Source of the DNA: Agriotes lineatus
Lineage: Eukaryota; Arthropoda; Insecta; Coleoptera; Elateridae
Assembly: GCA_940337035.1 (NCBI GenBank)
Contig: CALNHX010000281.1
Span: forward strand, 248,001-312,000
DNA length: 64,000 nucleotides
Reading direction: 5' to 3'
This document shows positions 61,712 to 64,000 of the stretch, one piece after another. The notes under the pieces were generated by a model. That model saw only the letters and a program-made list of their open reading frames with translations. It was not told the DNA's origin and did not search any database. Both the position numbers and the translations under genes were made by a program. Position 1 is the stretch's first letter. Every line of letters starts with the position of its first letter.

Positions 61712-62232
61712 GAATTTAAATTCGCAAACTACAGTGTGCACTACGTAAGAAAATTATTATAAACAAATAATAAATAAAGTGATGGCCAAAAAGCTGGCAT
61801 GAAATGAAAAAAAAATATTTAAAATTTCTTGGAAAATCAAACACTAACGACGAGAGGTAATTGCAAAGTGATTACAAATGGGCCAAACAAAGGTTGTCAC
61901 GTGACTTCCGTTATCAGTAAAATTCAACATTTTTAAAAAATAATAAGGAAAAATGAATTGACTACCCAAGATAGGGACAACATTTACGAAACAAAGTTGT
62001 TTTCTGGCCTTGACTTTGTTGAGTTAGCTAAAACTAACACATAATAAAAATCGTATGGAAATCTTGCTTAATTTCCGAAAACTGGATTTACACAACTTCG
62101 AAAAACGTCACTTTTAACTAAGTAAAAATCACTCAATATATCTAATACTGACTAAATAGGTTTTCGGACAAGCTGTCATCCTGTATAAAGTGAAATGTAA
62201 ACATTACCAATATTTTTTTATATATATATTTA
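61712..62232. other. AT-rich spacer, nothing recognised
   Basis: No ORF or repeat that I can support beyond simple AT-rich sequence and a TATATATA run before the MITE. Confidence 0.4.
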
Positions 62233-62234
62233 TA

Positions 62235-62794
62235 TACAGGGTGATTTTTAAGTTGATTCTTTCCGTTTACCAGGAAATAAAGCTAAAAAAATAAATATTT
62301 TTTTTATTTACCACTTTTCCAAATATCAAAACTAACAGAGGTACAGGGTGTTAAAGTTTCAAATTAAAAAATTAACTTTGGCGCAAAGGCGGCTGGACAA
62401 TTTGATTTTTGTTTATCTCTGTTGTCAAGCAATGATCAGTCAACTAGTTTTCCATTGTAATTTTCTTAATGTTATTGCTGCAATAATGGCTCATGTTTAT
62501 GAAAATAATAAATAGTGAAATGCTTATTATTTACTGGGAGTGTCGTCAAAATGCCGCTGCCGCATCGCTCTTATCCGCGGAATGTGTGTGTAGAAGCGAA
62601 TGCTGATAATTTTGACAATTTAAGTTAGATTAAGTTTAGTTTAATTTTCGTTAAGTAATTTTAGTTCATACTTTGAAACTTTAACACCTTGTACCTCCGT
62701 TAGTTTTGATATTTCGCAAAATTGGTAAATGGCTTACTTTTTTTAGCTTTATATCCTGGCAAAAGGAAAGAATCAACTTAAAAATCACCCTGTA
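62235..62794. mobile_element. mariner-type MITE (560 bp) with ~145-bp TIRs
   Basis: Ends TACAGGGTGATTTTTAAG and CTTAAAAATCACCCTGTA, with TA on each side. The inverted arms continue inward for about 145 bp, including ATCAAAACTAAC with GTTAGTTTTGAT and TGTTAAAGTTTCAAA with TTTGAAACTTTAACA. No transposase. The CAGGGTG terminus resembles the mariner-like element at 11527. Confidence 0.85.
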
Positions 62795-62796
62795 TA

Positions 62797-63150
62797 TACA
62801 GTGTGTCCCCGGATAGGTGAAACGACTCTTGTAAAAGCTAAAAAATGGGGTTCAGCCCTGTTTGGTTAAAGGCGAATTTCTAACAGCATTTCAGTTTTGA
62901 AAAATCAAATATGCCTTGAAAGTTTTCAAAAAAAACTATTTTTTTTACTCATGACTTCAAAATTCATATTTCCCGGTCATTCCCGATACGCCAAAAGTTA
63001 CTTTTCCCGCACTGCGGTGTTTTTTACTTTTCAACAAAAACTAGGGGAATTGTGTTTTTTGTAAATTTTTATAATAAACGGGGCTGCGCGTGCTATTGCG
63101 CGGTCTATTCTATTTAATTTGCCACCATTTTTAGGCCTATTACGTTGGCC
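62797..63150. other. Spacer starting with a second mariner-like terminus
   Basis: TACAGTGTGTCCCCGGATAGGTG (62797 onward) directly abuts the TA duplication of the MITE and looks like the end of another TA-targeting element, but I find no partner end in the window. The rest is AT-rich, with a GCGCG-containing inverted repeat near 63084-63100. Confidence 0.4.
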
Positions 63151-63655
63151 CATCTCCAAGGGGGCTCGTGGGGTTCCGTCCATCTTCAAAGGGGCCTCTG
63201 GGGCTCCGCCCCTCTCTAAGGGGGACCTCGGGGCTTCGTCCATCTCCAAAGGGGTCCTTGGGGCTTTGCCTCTCTCCAAGCGGCCCTCGGGGCTCCGCCC
63301 CTCTCCAAGGGGGCCCTCGGGGCTCCGCCCCTCTCTAAGGGGGCCCTCGGGGCTCCGCTCATTTTCAAGCGGGGCTTCGGGGCTCCGCCCCTCTCCAAGA
63401 GGTCCTTCAGGGCTCCGCTCTTCTCCAAGGGAGCCCTCGGGGATCCGCCCCTCTTCAAGGGGGCCGTAGGGGCTTTGCCCCTCTCCAAAGCAGCTCTCGG
63501 GGCTTCGCCCATCTCTAAGGGGACCTTCGGGGCTACGCCCCTCTTCAAGGGGGCCCTCGGGGCTACGCCCCTCTTCAAGGGGGCCCTTGGGTTTCGCCCC
63601 TCTCCAAGGCGGCCCTCGGGGTTCTGCCCCTCTCCAAGGGGGCCCTCGGGACACA
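63151..63655. repeat. 30-bp GC-rich minisatellite (~17 copies)
   Basis: Units of the form GGGGCTCCGCCCCTCTCCAA plus GGGGGCCCTC, 30 bp long. Because the period is a multiple of three, frames stay open on both strands and read as decapeptide repeats (for example RPSPRGPSGL on plus, GPLGEGRSPE on minus). Units differ by point changes with few indels. Confidence 0.9.
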
Positions 63656-63870
63656 CGTTTGGATCGTTCTCCTTTATTTGTCCCCTCGTTGGTTTAATTG
63701 CGCCTGCAAACACCAGAGGCGCTGTAAACGTCAACAAAATCTAACAGGTGCGTAGGATAGGTATAAAAGTTTAGTGATTTGTGCTGTCAACTCAGTAAAT
63801 TAGTAAAACACTAAATAATAATTTTTTTATTTTTTAAAATATTTTCTATTATTCGTTACAGAAAACATTG
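63656..63870. other. AT-rich spacer, nothing recognised
   Basis: No gene or repeat that I can support. Confidence 0.4.
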
Positions 63871-63980
63871 TACCTAACTCCTTCGGGAAAATTTTTCCCG
63901 AATTCGCACGTATGCAGCACTCCCTTCGGTCGTGCTGCAAACAAAGTGTTCATTCGGGAAAATTACGAACTTGTTAGGTA
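63871..63980. repeat. Small inverted-repeat element with internal hairpins (~110 bp)
   Basis: TACCTAAC (63871-63878) and GTTAGGTA (63973-63980) are exact inverted repeats. Inside are CGGGAAAATTTTTCCCG, GCAGCAC with GTGCTGC around CCCTTCGGTC, and CATTCGGGAAAA. It looks like a short MITE-like or foldback element. Confidence 0.6.
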
Positions 63981-64000
63981 AATAACTATTACTGTAGAGT

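Noticed and set aside
61303..61741. Minus-strand Ala/Arg/Pro-rich ORFs
   Set aside because: Shadow frames of the GC minisatellite and of LINE ORF2.
63151..63655. CRISPR array
   Set aside because: Units are contiguous 30-mers without unique spacers, and the DNA is eukaryotic.
63031..63744. Collagen-like or repetitive structural protein genes on both strands
   Set aside because: The 30-bp period keeps every frame open; there is no start context, intron or non-repetitive domain.

Overview
The window is eukaryotic and most likely from an insect. It is AT-rich, lacks operons, shows spliceosomal introns and retroviral-type splice sites, and is built almost entirely from repeats: a satellite, an env-bearing Ty3/gypsy-like (errantivirus-type) retroelement, hAT, mariner and long-TIR DNA transposons, a Jockey-like LINE and MITEs. 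I see no convincing single-copy host gene. The species cannot be named from the sequence alone.

Layout. (1) A tandem satellite with a monomer of about 432 bp fills 1-1853, 4671-5382, 16666-20007, 21248-30760 and 31449-53756, very roughly 85-90 monomers. The left part (to about 22 kb) is diverged and loaded with insertions. The right part (23-53 kb) is much more homogeneous and organised into higher-order repeats: an 864-bp dimer on the left, 1296-bp trimers, and blocks of several kb repeated at offsets of 5,152, 9,058 and 14,210 bp. (2) At 1854-4667 a transposon with TIRs of about 340 bp sits in the satellite and carries a minus-strand gene remnant, itself split by a 907-bp hAT element (2661-3567) with a perfect 8-bp target duplication. 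(3) At 5383-16665 an 11.3-kb retroelement complex interrupts the satellite with a 4-bp ATAT duplication. Only 41 bp of its 5' LTR remain, fused to the RNase H part of pol. Then come integrase, a GC-rich extra ORF, an envelope gene with a furin site, a small membrane-protein ORF, an internal polypurine tract followed by an LTR-like start, a second and broken envelope-like gene, and an intact 497-bp 3' LTR with TATA box, initiator, splice donor and poly(A) signal. A 2.4-kb mariner-like element with 617-bp TIRs is inserted in the second envelope-like gene. (4) A 1240-bp hAT-type MITE (20008-21247) and a 688-bp retroposon-like element (30761-31448) also sit in the satellite. (5) From 53757 on the DNA leaves the satellite: a second copy of the retroposon-like 3' end, a foldback element, a decayed transposon-type gene (about 56150-57787), a 5'-truncated Jockey-like LINE (58175-61545) that ends abruptly in a GC-rich minisatellite, a mariner-type MITE (62235-62794), a 30-bp minisatellite (63151-63655) and a small inverted-repeat element.

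How the parts relate. The satellite acted as a landing site. Subtracting the insertions shows that dimer amplification preceded the two left-hand insertions. The most biologically interesting part is the retroelement complex: two co-linear envelope proteins that differ in whether they carry the fusion module, an additional ORF preceded by its own splice acceptor, and candidate acceptors that share one reading phase with a donor in the surviving LTR. Whether this is one element with several spliced genes or two nested elements is unresolved.
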